DNA from: Yponomeuta sedellus
Lineage: Eukaryota > Arthropoda > Insecta > Lepidoptera > Yponomeutidae
DNA: 64,000 nt
NCBI GenBank assembly: GCA_934045075.1
Contig: OW203722.1
Span: 3,653,264 to 3,717,263, forward strand
Reading direction: 5' to 3'
In this document: piece by piece, positions 11,596-22,755 of the stretch
Layout: every line of letters begins with the position of its first letter
Position numbering within the stretch: the stretch's first letter is position 1
Notes under the pieces: model-generated
Database searches by the model: none
Seen by the model: only the letters and a program-made list of their open reading frames with translations
Told to the model about the DNA's origin: nothing
Position numbers and translations under genes: made by a program

Positions 11596-11714
11596 CAAAA
11601 AGGTGCTTATGATTTGATAAAACATTATGATTTCATAAAACAAACAAATATAGCTGCAATGTAAATTTATATCGTTTGTTCGGAACACTAATAGCGCAAA
11701 TCATACTTGCACTT

Positions 11715-12145
11715 ACAATGTTTTTTTGTGTTCGCTCTATTGTAAAAATGGGAATAAAATAGGATTTTTTTATGGTCCCTTTATCGAAAAAAGGGAATAG
11801 ACACGATTTCTTTGTTTTTGCTCCCTCGGATATAGAGTAATAGATACGATTGTTTTGTGTTGGACTACATGCTAAATGCTGCTAAAGATTGTGTCTACAT
11901 CCTAAAAACGGTAAAACATACGATTTTTTGGGTTTGCTTTATCGGAGAAACGGTAACCCTATGATTTTTTGTGTTTGTTCTATCGTAAAAATGATGATAG
12001 ATACTATTTTATTTGTGTGAAAAGACGTACAAACGGTACCTATTGGGTTCAAACTTTTGCGTCTGTTTTATCGTAACGATGGTAGCAGATACGTCTTTTT
12101 TTTGTGTTCGCTTTATCCTAAAAACGTTAATAAAGACGATTACTA
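11715..12145. repeat. Degenerate tandem repeat (about 40-45 bp unit)
   Basis: At least six diverged iterations of a motif like 'tttttgtgttcgctttatcg' followed by 'taaaaacggtaatagatacg', seen near 11728, 11772, 11927, 11967, 12056 and 12100. No coding potential. It sits directly left of the mariner insertion. Confidence 0.6.
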
Positions 12146-12219
12146 CGACCTAACAGGCGATCTAACACATTTCTTCCAAAATAAAAAACAATCTAATCTA
12201 TAACTCGTAGTAAAACTAC

Positions 12220-13520
12220 CAGGGTTGCTACTTATGTATGCGGAATAGAAAAAATAAACAAATAAATAAGTCTTTAAAAATGTATATGGCTAAATATGCT
12301 TTTATTGTTTTTCAAAGTATTCTCCAGTATGATCGATGCACTTTTGCATTCGATGAAACCAATTTGTAAAACACTTTTTCCACTCTAATTATGGTGTCTC
12401 CAAAACGTGCTGCTTGAACGCAACTACGGCATCTTCACGGGTCGAAAATCGTTGACCACGTAATTTATTCTTTACATTTGGGAATAAATGGAAATCATCG
12501 GGAGCCAAATCAGGGCTGTACGGTGGATGACCCATCAATTCTATTTTGTAACCATCCAAAAATGTAGTTGTTTCCTGAGATGGAATTGACAGCTGGCATT
12601 GTCATGGTGAAGTATGATTCTGCGTCGCTGGTTGTTTTGGTGTATTTCTTCAAATACTTCCGGCAAACAAATGGTCATGTACCACTCCGAATTAACCGTT
12701 CTGCAATTCTCCAGTGGTATTGTAGCCACATGGCTATTAATACCAAAAAAGCAGGCCACCATTTGCTTTACAGTGCTTTTTCACGAGCCACTTTCGTAGG
12801 GTTCGGCTCATTTTGAAACACCCAAACTGTTGATTGTTGTTTAGTTTCGGGATCGTACGCGTAGATCCAGGATTCGTCACCTGTGTAGATATTATAAACA
12901 GATTTTGAGTCGCCTCCGTTGAATTTTTTTAAGGTTTTCTTGCACCATTTGACGCGAGCATTTTTTTGATCCTGAGTTAGGTTGTGCGGGATCCAAAGCG
13001 AACAATTTTTTTTACAGACAAATGTTCATATGCCTATGAATGCTCGTCATACATATGCCCAGAATAGCCTCTATTTCGTGATACGTAACATGGCGGACTT
13101 GCATTATTAGTTTTCGCACAGCTTCAATATTTTGTGGCCTAACCACCGATTTCAAGCGACCATCTGTAACTTCGTCCGTGAGTTAACTGCGCCCGCGATT
13201 AAGCTCACTAAACCAGTGATACAGTCGTTTTTGATAGAGCTTCACCACCAAAAGTCGAAGTTAGTTGATCTACGTACTGTTGTTGCGTTAAACCACGTCG
13301 CAAATCGTAGTAAATCATAGCACGAATATTTTCACGAGTGAGTTCCATTTTTTCAGCGATATGATATTTTAAACCCAACAAAAACAAAATACTAACGTAT
13401 ATAAGAGAAAAATATTAGCGGCCAGTAATTAAAAAAAGAACGAATTTGACCATGGAGGTCAGACATTGCGTTTAAAATTATTGGAATCCCAGATTCCGCA
13501 TGCATAAGTAGCAGCCTATG
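12220..13520 (-). mobile_element. Mariner element, whole but inactive
   Basis: A 1301-bp element bounded by TA at 12218-12219 and 13521-13522. The terminal inverted repeats share 'gctacttatg(t/c)atgcggaat'. Length, TA duplication and the transposase inside all fit mariner/Tc1. One full copy in the window, long dead by the state of its ORF. Confidence 0.9.
12302..13348 (-). pseudogene. Mariner transposase pseudogene
   Basis: Runs from ATG at 13348 (MELTRENIRAMIYYDLRRG, the N-terminal helix-turn-helix start) to a stop at 12302-12304 after DHTGEYFEKQ, about the 345-350 codons usual for mariner. The catalytic triad neighbourhoods are visible: first D in TGDESW (about 12880), second in HHDNASC (about 12600), third in SPDLAPDDFHLF (about 12500), consistent with a DD34D enzyme. 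The frame is broken several times: a shift within the first 45 codons, stops near 13020 and 12780, and a shift straight after HHDNASC. It is not functional. I did not reconstruct it. Confidence 0.88.
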
Positions 13521-14130
13521 TATATGGCCATCAAACACCACACCTGCTAACAATTGATTAAGTCCCTGTTAATTTTCATTAATAATGTAAATATATTCCC
13601 TATAGTTATTCTTTTTAAATAAATAAATGAATGTTGAACTCGCAGTGATTTTTAAATATTTTCAATGTCAAAAACTTTTAACTTACATGTTTATTAACGA
13701 AAATAAAAGAAAGCTGTTACATACTTACTTTTACTGTAGCAAAAAAATTTCACTGTAATTTCGCCGCCTAATCCATACAAAAAACTTTGAAAGAGGACTT
13801 TGAAAGTTTGTTTATTAATTGCTAGCAATAACTCCGAAAGGACAACAATAACTTATCAATAACATTGACACATACATCAAACCCCGAGCACTAGACACAA
13901 TTTTTTTTTAACACTAATTAACCCACACTATTAACTTAACACCAATTATAAGACAAGAGGTACGAGTAAACACGCACTGCTTAAAACACACACACACACA
14001 CACACAAAATTAATGTTTATTCTTAGTTCTAAATTATATCTACAAAAAAAATATCACTACGATTTTTACACGATTTTCGAAATACTGTGTGCCAGGTATC
14101 TCTTAAACCAAAAGTTCTAAGCAAAGTTCG
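13521..14130. other. AT-rich stretch with a (ca)n run
   Basis: Only an (ac)n microsatellite at 13986-14007 stands out. Nothing else recognisable. Confidence 0.6.
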
Positions 14131-14290
14131 ATGTCGCTCCGAAAGTTTGTGTGCGCAGCGTCGGACGGGCGACCGTGGTACGCGAAAGCTTGCGGCGGAC
14201 TGCCGCGTGCTGACGGGGATCCAGATTCGAGATCAGTGCTTTCAGATGCCAAAGCTTTTATTTCACTTTATAGTGCTGCTTGTCAGCTAA
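14131..14290. other. GC-rich island, possible exon, strand undecided
   Basis: About 110 bp (14130-14240) are strikingly GC- and CpG-rich in AT-rich surroundings and are open on both strands. Plus strand: ATG at 14131, reading MSLRKFVCAASDGRPWYAKA onward to a stop near 14325. Minus strand: a frame reading ESTDLESGSPSARGSPPQAF and ending in a stop near 14107, which looks like a disordered protein tail. I recognise neither. Splice signals are weak on both strands. It could be an exon of an unseen gene or a repeat fragment. Confidence 0.25.
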
Positions 14291-14329
14291 AAAACCGGAT
14301 AATTGAGAGGTGGATTTTGCACTGAGGGC

Positions 14330-14640
14330 TCCGCACAAATTTGTAGGTAATACAGAGAATATTGTAAAGAGGTTCGAAATTTCACTGATGCCGGTGAGTC
14401 GCTNNNNNNNNNNNNNNNNNNNNNNNNNNNNNNNNNNNNNNNNNNNNNNNNNNNNNNNNNNNNNNNNNNNNNNNNNNNNNNNNNNNNNNNNNNNNNNNNN
14501 NNNNNNNNNNNNNNNNNNNNNNNNNNNNNNNNNNNNNNNNNNNNNNNNNNNNNNNNNNNNNNNNNNNNNNNNNNNNNNNNNNNNNNNNNNNNNNNNNNNN
14601 NNNAATAGGTTTCTAATATATTTCTTCTTTTGGGGATACG
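14330..14640 (+). repeat. tRNA-like repeat interrupted by the assembly gap
   Basis: The left side ends 'gaggttcgaaatttcactga' then 'tgccggtgagtcgct', exactly the sequence before the tRNA-like core. After the Ns the sequence resumes 'aataggtttct', the sequence after the core. The missing part is therefore predicted to be the core itself, roughly 85 bp, not 200. Confidence 0.8.
14404..14603. other. Assembly gap, 200 N
   Basis: Exactly 200 N, a conventional placeholder length. See the tRNA-like repeat entry for what it replaces. Confidence 0.99.
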
Positions 14641-15150
14641 TGAAAGTTATGCATGATATACTCGTATATGAACAGAATTGTGCCATTATTATATCGAGTA
14701 TTCACCATAAAATGATAAGAAAATTAACAGGCAGCGGAATCATAAAAAAATTGGCGATTGACAAGACAATACGTAAGACAAGAGGGATCACATTTTGAGC
14801 ATTTAATTAATTAATTTACAAAAAATACCCACTTAATTGACTACGGCAGTTTCATGTATGTTTTTAATATGAATAATTTCACGCTGTTCCTTTCTTTTAA
14901 AATACTATGTTAGTTAAGAAGAGTTATTATTTTTGGACCATTGTTTTGACTGGCATCACAAAAGTAGGGGTGTGATTTCTTTTTAAATTTAAGTCGGTTC
15001 GATTCTCAGACGAGGCAAGTAATTATTAGAAAATCTTTGAATGCAGAATTACTAACTTTTAAAAATAACATAGCCTTTTTTCAGCAAAATACCCTATCGA
15101 CGATAATTAAGGTACTTTCCCTTCATGGCCCATGACTTTGCGACCCCCTA
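14640..15150. other. AT-rich stretch, nothing recognised
   Basis: No ORF, repeat or RNA gene that I can support. Confidence 0.5.
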
Positions 15151-15300
15151 TATAGGCGGTAGCGGTGATAGCCCAGTGGGTAGAACAATCGAGAACAATC
15201 GCAAGCGAGAGACCCAGGTACGATCCCCAGTGCGAGCATGTACCAATGACTTTGTTTAATTTCAGAGTTATATGTACATTTATGAATTTGTAGTCGCAAT
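15150..15300 (+). repeat. SINE-B head with tRNA-like promoter
   Basis: 'gtgatagcccagtgggtaga' (box A-like) and 'aggtacgatccccagtg' (box B-like) are followed by 'gtaccaatgactttgtttaa', the join seen at 11390 and 21993. Not a functional tRNA: the anticodon arm does not form. Confidence 0.6.
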
Positions 15301-15372
15301 ATCACACGCTAACCGTGAAGCAAAACGTGAAGAAACCCGCGGCTTGGTTGACTTCACATGTTCCGAATTGAC

Positions 15373-15612
15373 GGCCTCGGTGGCGCAGCGGTTTAGCCCC
15401 CTGGCTGTAAAACCGAATGCCTCGGGTTCGATCCTCGGCCGGGTCAAAGTAGGAAACGAACTTTTCTAGTTTGTCTCGGGTCTTGGACGTTATCTATGTA
15501 TTTATTGTATCTATCGTCGATTTAGCAACTGTGACACAAGTCATTTAGTTGTACTTAGTATGGGTCTAACGAGATCTGTGTAATGTGTCTATGAATATTT
15601 ATTATTTATTAT
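15373..15612 (+). repeat. SINE-C, full-length tRNA-derived SINE
   Basis: Head 'cggtggcgcagcggtttag' (box A) and 'gggttcgatcc' (box B), then a body with 'tttgtctcgggtcttggacg' and a 3' end in 'tatttattatttatt'. About 240 bp, the classic layout of a lepidopteran tRNA-derived SINE with an A/T-rich tail. Confidence 0.8.
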
Positions 15613-16043
15613 AGACTAGTCTGTTCTATAGGCTAGGCCGACTAAGCTGTCGGGATAGTATAGGTGCTGGGCAAACCTTCACCATCTTAAACAATATCCC
15701 AGACACTGCAGCGTCCGAGCGGTCTCTTCAGCCATCCAGTGTGAGTGAAGATGAACGCTGAACTGACCGCTTTATAAATCACCTCATTACGTCAATGCAA
15801 AGGGCAATGTATATTAGTTGCATCATCAAGAGTATTTCGTAAATACGCCAAAATATTTAAAAAAATGCCAACTAAGTTTAACCAGTATGAAAAGTGCCGC
15901 TGGAGCGATAAAATTGTGATAAACCATTTTAACGCAAAATTCACCTGACCTGAACATTTTAGCAATGATGCTGATCGGGTATTGCTTGCACTGAGAAAAG
16001 ACGCAGTGAAATACATATATGCATGTAAATATGACTGTATACA

Positions 16044-16218
16044 CGCTGTTAGCGACTGCCAAAAAGTATGCAACCTCCTTGCTACTTGAAACTTATTCTT
16101 ATTCTATAAGTCGTCTGTTGTTTTTTCTTCTTGTAATAGTATATTTCATTACAAGTGCGGAAAGGCTGTCATTGCAAAGAGTTGACAGGCGGAACAAGTT
16201 GCAATGACAATTCCGCAC
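16044..16218. repeat. Foldback segment with inverted partner at 17280-17345
   Basis: 16048-16120 ('gccaaaaagtatgcaacctc' onward) is the reverse complement of 17287-17345. Inside, 16150-16218 forms a hairpin: 'gtgcggaaaggctgtcattg' against 'caatgacaattccgcac'. Probably parts of one inverted-repeat transposon that was later split. Confidence 0.6.
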
Positions 16219-16499
16219 GTGTACTGAAGGACTATTTTTAATAAAGTTGCGAAAAATTTAAGCAATTTAATAAAGAAAAAATATTTGGAAAATAGCGCCA
16301 ACCGTAAAAGAATATAAGCAGAGATTTTTTTTCTTCACCCATTCTGGTAGGCAAAGGGAACTATGCCCATACAGCCAAGTCTTCAGTGGAATGTTTTTAT
16401 TGATTTGAAATGAAAATGAAATTTAATGAGATAAAATGAAACGAAACCTAACCTAACTCACTCAATGAAAACATCAAATCTGATATTATTATTATTATA

Positions 16500-16950
16500 A
16501 TTTATTTACTTCAGATGAAACAAATTAGTAGCTTCTTTTTAGAAATATATGTATTCGCATGAATCATAAAAACTTCTATGATTTTTTTAGTAAAAACTTC
16601 ATGGTTGGTTTTTTTTTAAATAGACATTATTTTGACAGTTGGGAAAGAGAACGCACGAGTGCGGGAAAGGTAAAAAAAGCACGAGTGTGTAATAGCCCAC
16701 ATCCCGAACGCTATACTCGTACGTCCCTGCAATACGCCACTTTTTGAGCAACTGTATTAAAACAGTACATTACACAACTAGTGTGGTAATACAAAGAAAG
16801 GCCAGGATCGCAGAAGTTTGAAATATGCGATGGAGAGCTTTCTTTATTACCTCCCGTATTATGTACATCTTTTTATGTCTACACTTGGCCAGAAAGCGGT
16901 TTTCTCCGTACGCCAAAGTACGCTAAAAGCCTCTTCATTGCCAGGTGTGG
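16500..16950. other. Low-information stretch
   Basis: No gene recognised. The stretch 16944-16972 ('gcgcaagcaatacgctat') is again the reverse complement of 17243-17268, extending the foldback geometry of this neighbourhood. Confidence 0.4.
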
Positions 16951-16984
16951 CATAAATATATTTGCGCAAGCAATACGCTATCTA

Positions 16985-17892
16985 TACTATAAAAATGAAT
17001 CGCTGAATGTGTTGGTAAGCGCAAATCTCGAGAGCAGCTGAACCGAATTTGCTAATTCTTTTTTTAGAATATTCCTTGAAGTACGAGGATGTTTCTTACG
17101 GAGAGAAAATTAAAAAAAAATTGAAGAATCGACTGTTTCGCGGTACGAAGTTCGCTAGTTGTTAATAAAAACACTGATTCTATTGAAAAGTCGTATTATT
17201 CTGCGAATATTTGCAAAAGAATCAGTGTTTTTATTTACAATAGCGTGTTGCTTGCGCAAATATTTTTAAAGGAAGCAAAAACAAAAGACGACTTATAGAA
17301 AAAGCATAAGTTTCAAGTGGCAAGGAGGTTGCATACTTTTTGGCAGGCGCAAACACACGCATATACTCGTATGTGTTTCAAATGAAAAATAAATTCTCCA
17401 TAGTTTTCAACGTCTCTCTTTTAGTCTTTATTTTATTACTTGATAATATTAATCAATAGTGGAAATTCTTTATTATTTACAATATTATGTGCATTTAATG
17501 ACGAATGAACGTAGATGAAGCGAAGGTGATCAGGATAGTGGCAAGTGGCAGTCCCTAGTGTCTGCTTACCCAACATCATATAACAGAACCTCACACATGC
17601 GTGAGGTTGTGGTTATGTTTATTATTATAGTGTGTATTCTTGGTAGTATGTATTTAGTATTGATAAGTACCTAATAATTGCTACAGTGTAATTTTATTAT
17701 CTAACTAACTGACCCAAGAACAGCAACTACTTCATCCCGCTTAACAGTCGATTCTTTAATTTTTTTCAATTTTTCTCTCCCTATCCTCGTACTTCAAGGA
17801 ATATTTTAAAAAAAGAATTAGCGAAATCGGTTCAGCTGCTCTCGAGATTTGCTCTTACCAACACATTTAGCGATTCATTTTTATATTATAGA
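16985..17892. mobile_element. Pair of inverted 'aatgaatcgctgaatg' repeats enclosing about 540 bp
   Basis: Left copy 16985-17162 (plus) and right copy 17703-17892 (minus) face each other, each running from 'aaaatgaatcgctgaatgtg' at the outer edge to the 'acagtcgattc'/'gaatcgactg' end inside. The enclosed sequence includes 17160-17232, where 'aaaaacactgattct' and 'agaatcagtgttttt' pair. This may be one long-TIR element or two independent insertions. Confidence 0.6.
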
Positions 17893-18164
17893 TGGTCTAT
17901 ATCATTTTATACAATATTTTTCCGGGCACTACCCTCACCACTATCCACATAATTCAAGGTCAACTGGATGAAAATAGTCATTAGTATTTAGATCGCCTTT
18001 GTACAAATATACTTATGATTTAATGTAAAAAAAAACCTGTTACCTACACTAAAATATTCTTATCTAATCTTATAATTCAATAAGGATTTTACTAACCTTA
18101 CCCTCTAATCCACCTTACATGCATGCAATGACCTACGAATGTTGATAAAGCAAAATATGTTTAA

Positions 18165-18690
18165 AAACCTATTTAGAGGCTAAAAATTTCACCCATGCCA
18201 GGATTCGAACCCGCAACCTCTGGCTATCCGTGCCAGCGCTCTACCAATTGAGCCAATGGGCGACTCACGGCATCAGTGAAATTTTGAACCTCTTTACACT
18301 ATTCATTGTATTACGTACAGGCAGCGACATCTGACTTAAGCAAATTGCATTACTTACATCCCCGACTACCTACTTTGCAGTTAGGTTTTAACATCGGAAC
18401 GATATCACTGTACCCACATGATTATACTATTTCTATTTTTAATGCACTAACCCGTGCTAAGGAACAAATTTAAAAACGTATTTATGGGCTAAAAATTTCA
18501 TGATGCACCCATGCCGGGATTCGAACCCTCAACCTCTGGCTATCCGTGCCAGCGCTCTACCAATTGAGCCAATGGGCGACTCACGGCATTAGTGAAATTT
18601 CGAACCTCTTCGAAATTTTTAGCCTCTAAATAGGTTTTTAAATTTGTTCCTTAGCACGGGTTAGTGCATTAAAAATAAAAATAGTATAAT
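18165..18690 (-). repeat. Two tandem tRNA-like repeats plus inverted half unit
   Basis: Cores at 18190-18261 and 18506-18577 (minus), 316 bp apart. After the second core the sequence turns back on itself at about 18609 ('gaacctcttcgaaattttta') and runs out as the reverse complement of the unit's outer end to 'aaaaatagtataatca'. The copies are older than those at 40758-42080. Confidence 0.85.
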
Positions 18691-18767
18691 CAAAATATGT
18701 TTGTTTGCATCGTGGCAAATAGCAACCCTTGATCTCTGCCCATACCACCGGGATACTGGCGTGAGCT

Positions 18768-18888
18768 TAACGTGCCGTGTGAAGCACGGAAGCCCTCGGA
18801 AAAATGCACAAGCGGTAGTCGCTGGACGGCCACCCATTCAGCACCAGCCCGCGCCTGCTATTGCTTAACCCACTAGGCCACGGGCAAT
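18768..18888 (+). repeat. SINE-A internal fragment
   Basis: Carries 'cgtgccgtgtgaagcacgga', 'gctggacggccacccattca' and 'cactaggccacggg', pieces of the middle and head of SINE-A in scrambled order. Confidence 0.4.
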
Positions 18889-19254
18889 AGAGGAGGAGTA
18901 ACTTTAACTTTAAACCTTATAAAGAGGAATCTGTCATTCGATATCTTGTATGAAATTTTCGTTTGTCATTAACGTTTGAAAAGTCGACAGACTCGCCTAG
19001 GAATTATTATTATTTAGCAGTCAGGTTTTTTGTTCTTCCATTCAACAATTTTAGTTCTGAACTAACGTAATAAAAGAATCGAAAAAATCCCGAAAAAAAT
19101 AATCTTTTAACATAATAATTCGATATCTTGTAATAAGTTTCTTTGACCTCCCCAGTAGTTCGGTTTGAAAACTCACCTGGAAGTTGTTTTAGGGATTTTA
19201 TTAATAGCTAGATTTTATTTTGCTTACTGCTGTTACTACTGTTTTGCTGCTTAG

Positions 19255-19405
19255 TCGTCGTCGTCGTCAGGCTATACTAATCCACTGCTGGACTTAGCCC
19301 TGCCCTAATGAGCACCATAGAACCCTGTCTTCAGAGTGCCGCATCCTGCATCTGCCTGCTGTATTTCGCAGATCGTCATCCCACCTAGTCGGAGGGCGTC
19401 CTACA
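19255..19405 (-). repeat. LINE 3'-tail fragment
   Basis: 'gtcgtcgtcaggctatacta', 'ccactgctggacttagccct' and 'cagatcgtcatcccacctag' match 45612-45860 closely. Confidence 0.65.
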
Positions 19406-19496
19406 CTTTTTTCACTGTTGCTTTTTATGTATTTAATCCGCTACTTGACTCGTATCAAATTTGATGCGATAAATGAATTATTCCGTATTATTACAC

Positions 19497-19725
19497 TATT
19501 TTTATTTTTAATGCACTAACCCGTGCTAAGGAACAAATTTAAAAACCTATTTAGAGGCTAAAAACGTAATACAGAGAATATTGTAAAGAGGTTCGAAATT
19601 TCACTGATGCCGTGAGTCGCCCATTGGCTCAATTGGTAGAGCGCTGGTACGGATAGCCAGAGGTTGCGGGTTCGAATCCCGGCATGGGTGAAATTTTTAG
19701 CCTCTAAATAGGTTTTTAAATTTAT
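19497..19725 (+). repeat. tRNA-like repeat with inverted flank
   Basis: The core is at 19619-19690 (plus). The left flank (19497-19565) is the outer end of the unit in the opposite orientation, so the same outer segment brackets the core on both sides as a long inverted repeat ('aatttaaaaacctatttaga' and its complement). Confidence 0.85.
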
Positions 19726-21230
19726 TCCGTATTAATTATGTATTATTACCTTAACATAAGAAACTGAAATATATTGACTTTGCTAAGTAAGTACGTAGGA
19801 TGGTTGCAAAATTTGCAAATTAAAAAATATTTTCTGCTTTTAACGCAAAATGGTGAAAACGCTATCCGCCATGTTGAAGGGATCTTTCGTTTGTAAACAA
19901 ACATCTGTCAGCCAGAGCCAGTGGACATTGATTATTATAGGACTTACATCAAAGTGATTTTCACGTACCTAAATACACCCGAGTTTCAGTCGATAAAGTA
20001 TCGGGGTGTCTTTTGGCAAGTATAAGCCTATTCTTTCATATGTTTATTTCACTGAGTACACGAATCCGCAACTTCGCGGGCGTCTTTACTGACTTGTTTT
20101 TGCATTCTCGAACAATGGAATAATGATAATCGCTGTATTTTGCATGTAAACTCGATGAAATCATGGTTGCGTCGTTGTTATTTCCCTATGCTCACAAATC
20201 ACTCACAGATGTTGAACGTCAAGTCAAACTTTGTTGTTTTCGGGTCTTCAAACCAAAGACAAAAATGGCTGACCGCGTGTTTGGCTTTTTAGCAAAGCAC
20301 AGTTTTAGAATATACATTTTTGTTGCTTTTAGGTCTTCAAAAAATATACTAAAATATTTTTTGGTTAAATGGAAGAGATATTTACTATTTAAGACTTACT
20401 TGAAAAAGAGTCAAATAGCGGATTGTGTAAGTATTTATTTTGTAGGTATCTATGTATATTATTATTTAAATATATTTACTTTACATCATATGTAATACTT
20501 ACATTCTTGCACTCTTATGTAACTTTGTATCAATATATTTTGGGTTTATTAATGTTCATGCACCTACCGACTATATTCTTTATGCAATCCACTCCATCCA
20601 AAGGTTGCCTGAAAGAGACCACTCTTAGCAAGAAGACCGGCAAATTTATAACATTAATTGAATTTAAGAAATCATGGTATTCTGGTTGTGCATTAAAGTG
20701 TTCTCTATATATAAATTTTGTTCTTTAACATTTTTTTTATTAAATAGTGACCTAGTTGACCAAAGTCAGGCATCACCGATTTCTTCTGTACCTAGTGTTT
20801 ACGTGACAAATGGGATTCAATATTCAACAATTATTGCGGCCTAATAAACATAATAACTAAAAACAATAGCGTGGTGTTTTCCAACATTTTTAAGCATAGT
20901 TACTTATGTTCTAGAACACAAAGTTATTCATGGCACTCATGGGATCTCGTTAGAAGATAGTCGCACCAACCCATGTAAAGTTTGAAGATCATTTGAGAAT
21001 GGTTAGAGTGGAGTTTTCCCGTTGTCTTTTTCTCGACTACATCGCGAACCGTTTACGGCAATGACAATAACATTGTACATTCAACACATCATGTGAATTT
21101 TCCGCGTTGAAATAAAGTCATGATTTCTGATTTCGTGCGTTTAAATCTTTCCTAGGCTGACGCGCTTTCGATAGCAATCGGAAAGTCTCAATAAACGACA
21201 AATAAACATTCTATCAGGTATCATTTCATT
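19726..21230. other. No recognised gene
   Basis: Open frames of 110 and 101 codons at 20163 and 20423 (plus) have no recognisable motif and are AT-rich with repeated Phe/Tyr/Ile, as expected by chance in AT-rich DNA. No splice-consistent gene seen. Confidence 0.45.
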
Positions 21231-21235
21231 TAGCA

Positions 21236-21522
21236 GTCAGGTACAGGATAGGTAACCGTCCCATGACTACCATTTTTCCGAGCGCTTCTGTGCTTCGCAA
21301 GGCACGCTAAGCCGTTGGTGCCAGCTGTCATATAATGGCAGTCGTTAAGCCATGTCAGAGGCCTTTTGGGCGGCTTGATAACTTCAGACAGTAAGGCCCG
21401 CCACTGTCGTATAATCCTCCACCAACCCGGACTTGGCCCCCGTGGTTGAGTATGGCCTAACCTTTCTGTGATACAGGAAGAGATCCGTGTGCCCTAGCAG
21501 TGGAGACATATAAGGGTTGATA
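21236..21522 (+). repeat. SINE-A copy, 5'-truncated
   Basis: Runs from 'caggtacaggataggtaacc' to 'tataagggttgataacgata'. Good match to the full copy at 33205. Confidence 0.8.
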
Positions 21523-21939
21523 ACGATAACGAAACAGTTTATGAATATTTCCTATTTAATCAGTTAATGTCTAATGAGGGTGCTGTTCGTATGTCTGGCC
21601 GCAGCACTTATGTTTTCCCTACTTTTTTTAAGACATTTTTGGAATGTTTTGGCATATAAATTTATTGATGGAAATCATGAAATCTTATCACATTGTATAA
21701 GTGACAGTTTACGTATTTGGTTTAAGATGTTTTTGCTGCCTTTTTCTCCGCTATAATACGGCCCAAAAGCAGCGGCTTAATTTTTACATTGACATTCAGC
21801 AAACAGAATGTAATTTTTTTATATTGAAATTAATAAAAAAAAATGTATTGAATTGAGAGGGATCGTTGATCCTGTAGGATCTTTGAGATTTTCTTAGATA
21901 ATAATAGTTTCGCAATATGTTTTTTTTTTTATATTTGAT

Positions 21940-22210
21940 TAGTTCACTTAATCGGAAGCGGGAGACTCAGGATCGATTCCGGATGTGGGCATGTACTAAT
22001 GACTTTGTTTTCTAAGCTATCTACATTTGTGAAGTTAAAGTACTCGTAGTAATACCACTCGCTAACTGTGAAGGGAACCATCTTGAGGAAGCCTGAGAGT
22101 CGGAGGTGTTAAAATATCTCAGTGCTTGAAATAGCCAATCTGCGGTGGGCACGCATAGTAATTAAGCCCATAAGCCCTGTTTCTGAGGGAAGGTCTGTAC
22201 CACGCAGTGG
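21940..22210 (+). repeat. SINE-B copy
   Basis: 'ctcaggatcgattccggatg' (box B-like) leads into 'gtactaatgactttgttttc' and 'cgctaactgtgaagggaacc', ending near 'ggtcgtttataggctacata'. Confidence 0.6.
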
Positions 22211-22640
22211 GTCGTTTATAGGCTACATAAAAATATGATTTCTCTTATTGTATGAAATAATGTATGAAGGACACAATATTTCTTTAGACATTTAATAATA
22301 ATAACAGTTAATATTATTCCAATAGAATGTTCTTTTGTTACCGCCACATCACCATCTGAATAAACGCGTGTAATGAGGAATACAAGGCAAATAGTTGGGA
22401 AAATAGGATGGTTCCATTTATTTGTAAAATAATTAGTTTTGATAGTGTTTCATTTGCATCTAAATGTGAACAGGAAAATTTCAGAAAGTTGACTGTGGTA
22501 ACTGTTTTCAGTAAATACAGGATACAACCTGCTAGCTTATTATAAGCCATAACGACTTTATCTTAAGGCACAGTTTTCCAAAACGACACATCACGTTTTC
22601 AGCTGTCTCCAAAGCGTGTGTTAAGACACGACAGTATTGC

Positions 22641-22650
22641 TATATAATAA
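22641..22650 (+). promoter_or_regulatory. TATA box of the Suc gene
   Basis: 'tatataataa'. At the usual 25-31 bp spacing, transcription would start near 22668-22676, which is downstream of the first in-frame ATG (22660) and upstream of the ATG at 22756. This supports the later start. No Inr or other element is claimed. Confidence 0.55.
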
Positions 22651-22755
22651 TAAACCTCAATGGATGCCGGTTATACTGCAAACAGTGTCCACGAAACGCA
22701 GTCGCGTAAATCAAACTATCATTACCCCCGTAAAATTGCTCCGCAAGTCATTAAG

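Noticed and set aside
20163..20728. Two overlapping 100-110 codon frames as a new gene
   Set aside because: AT-driven composition, no motif, no splice or promoter signals.
21574..21756. Signal-peptide-like start MRVLFVCLAAALMF as the 5' exon of the sucrase or a secreted peptide
   Set aside because: The remainder of the frame is not protein-like, no clear donor follows, and the sucrase has its own TATA box and signal peptide.
22660..22755. N-terminal extension of the sucrase from the first ATG
   Set aside because: It lies at or before the TATA-predicted transcription start and would place the signal peptide internally.
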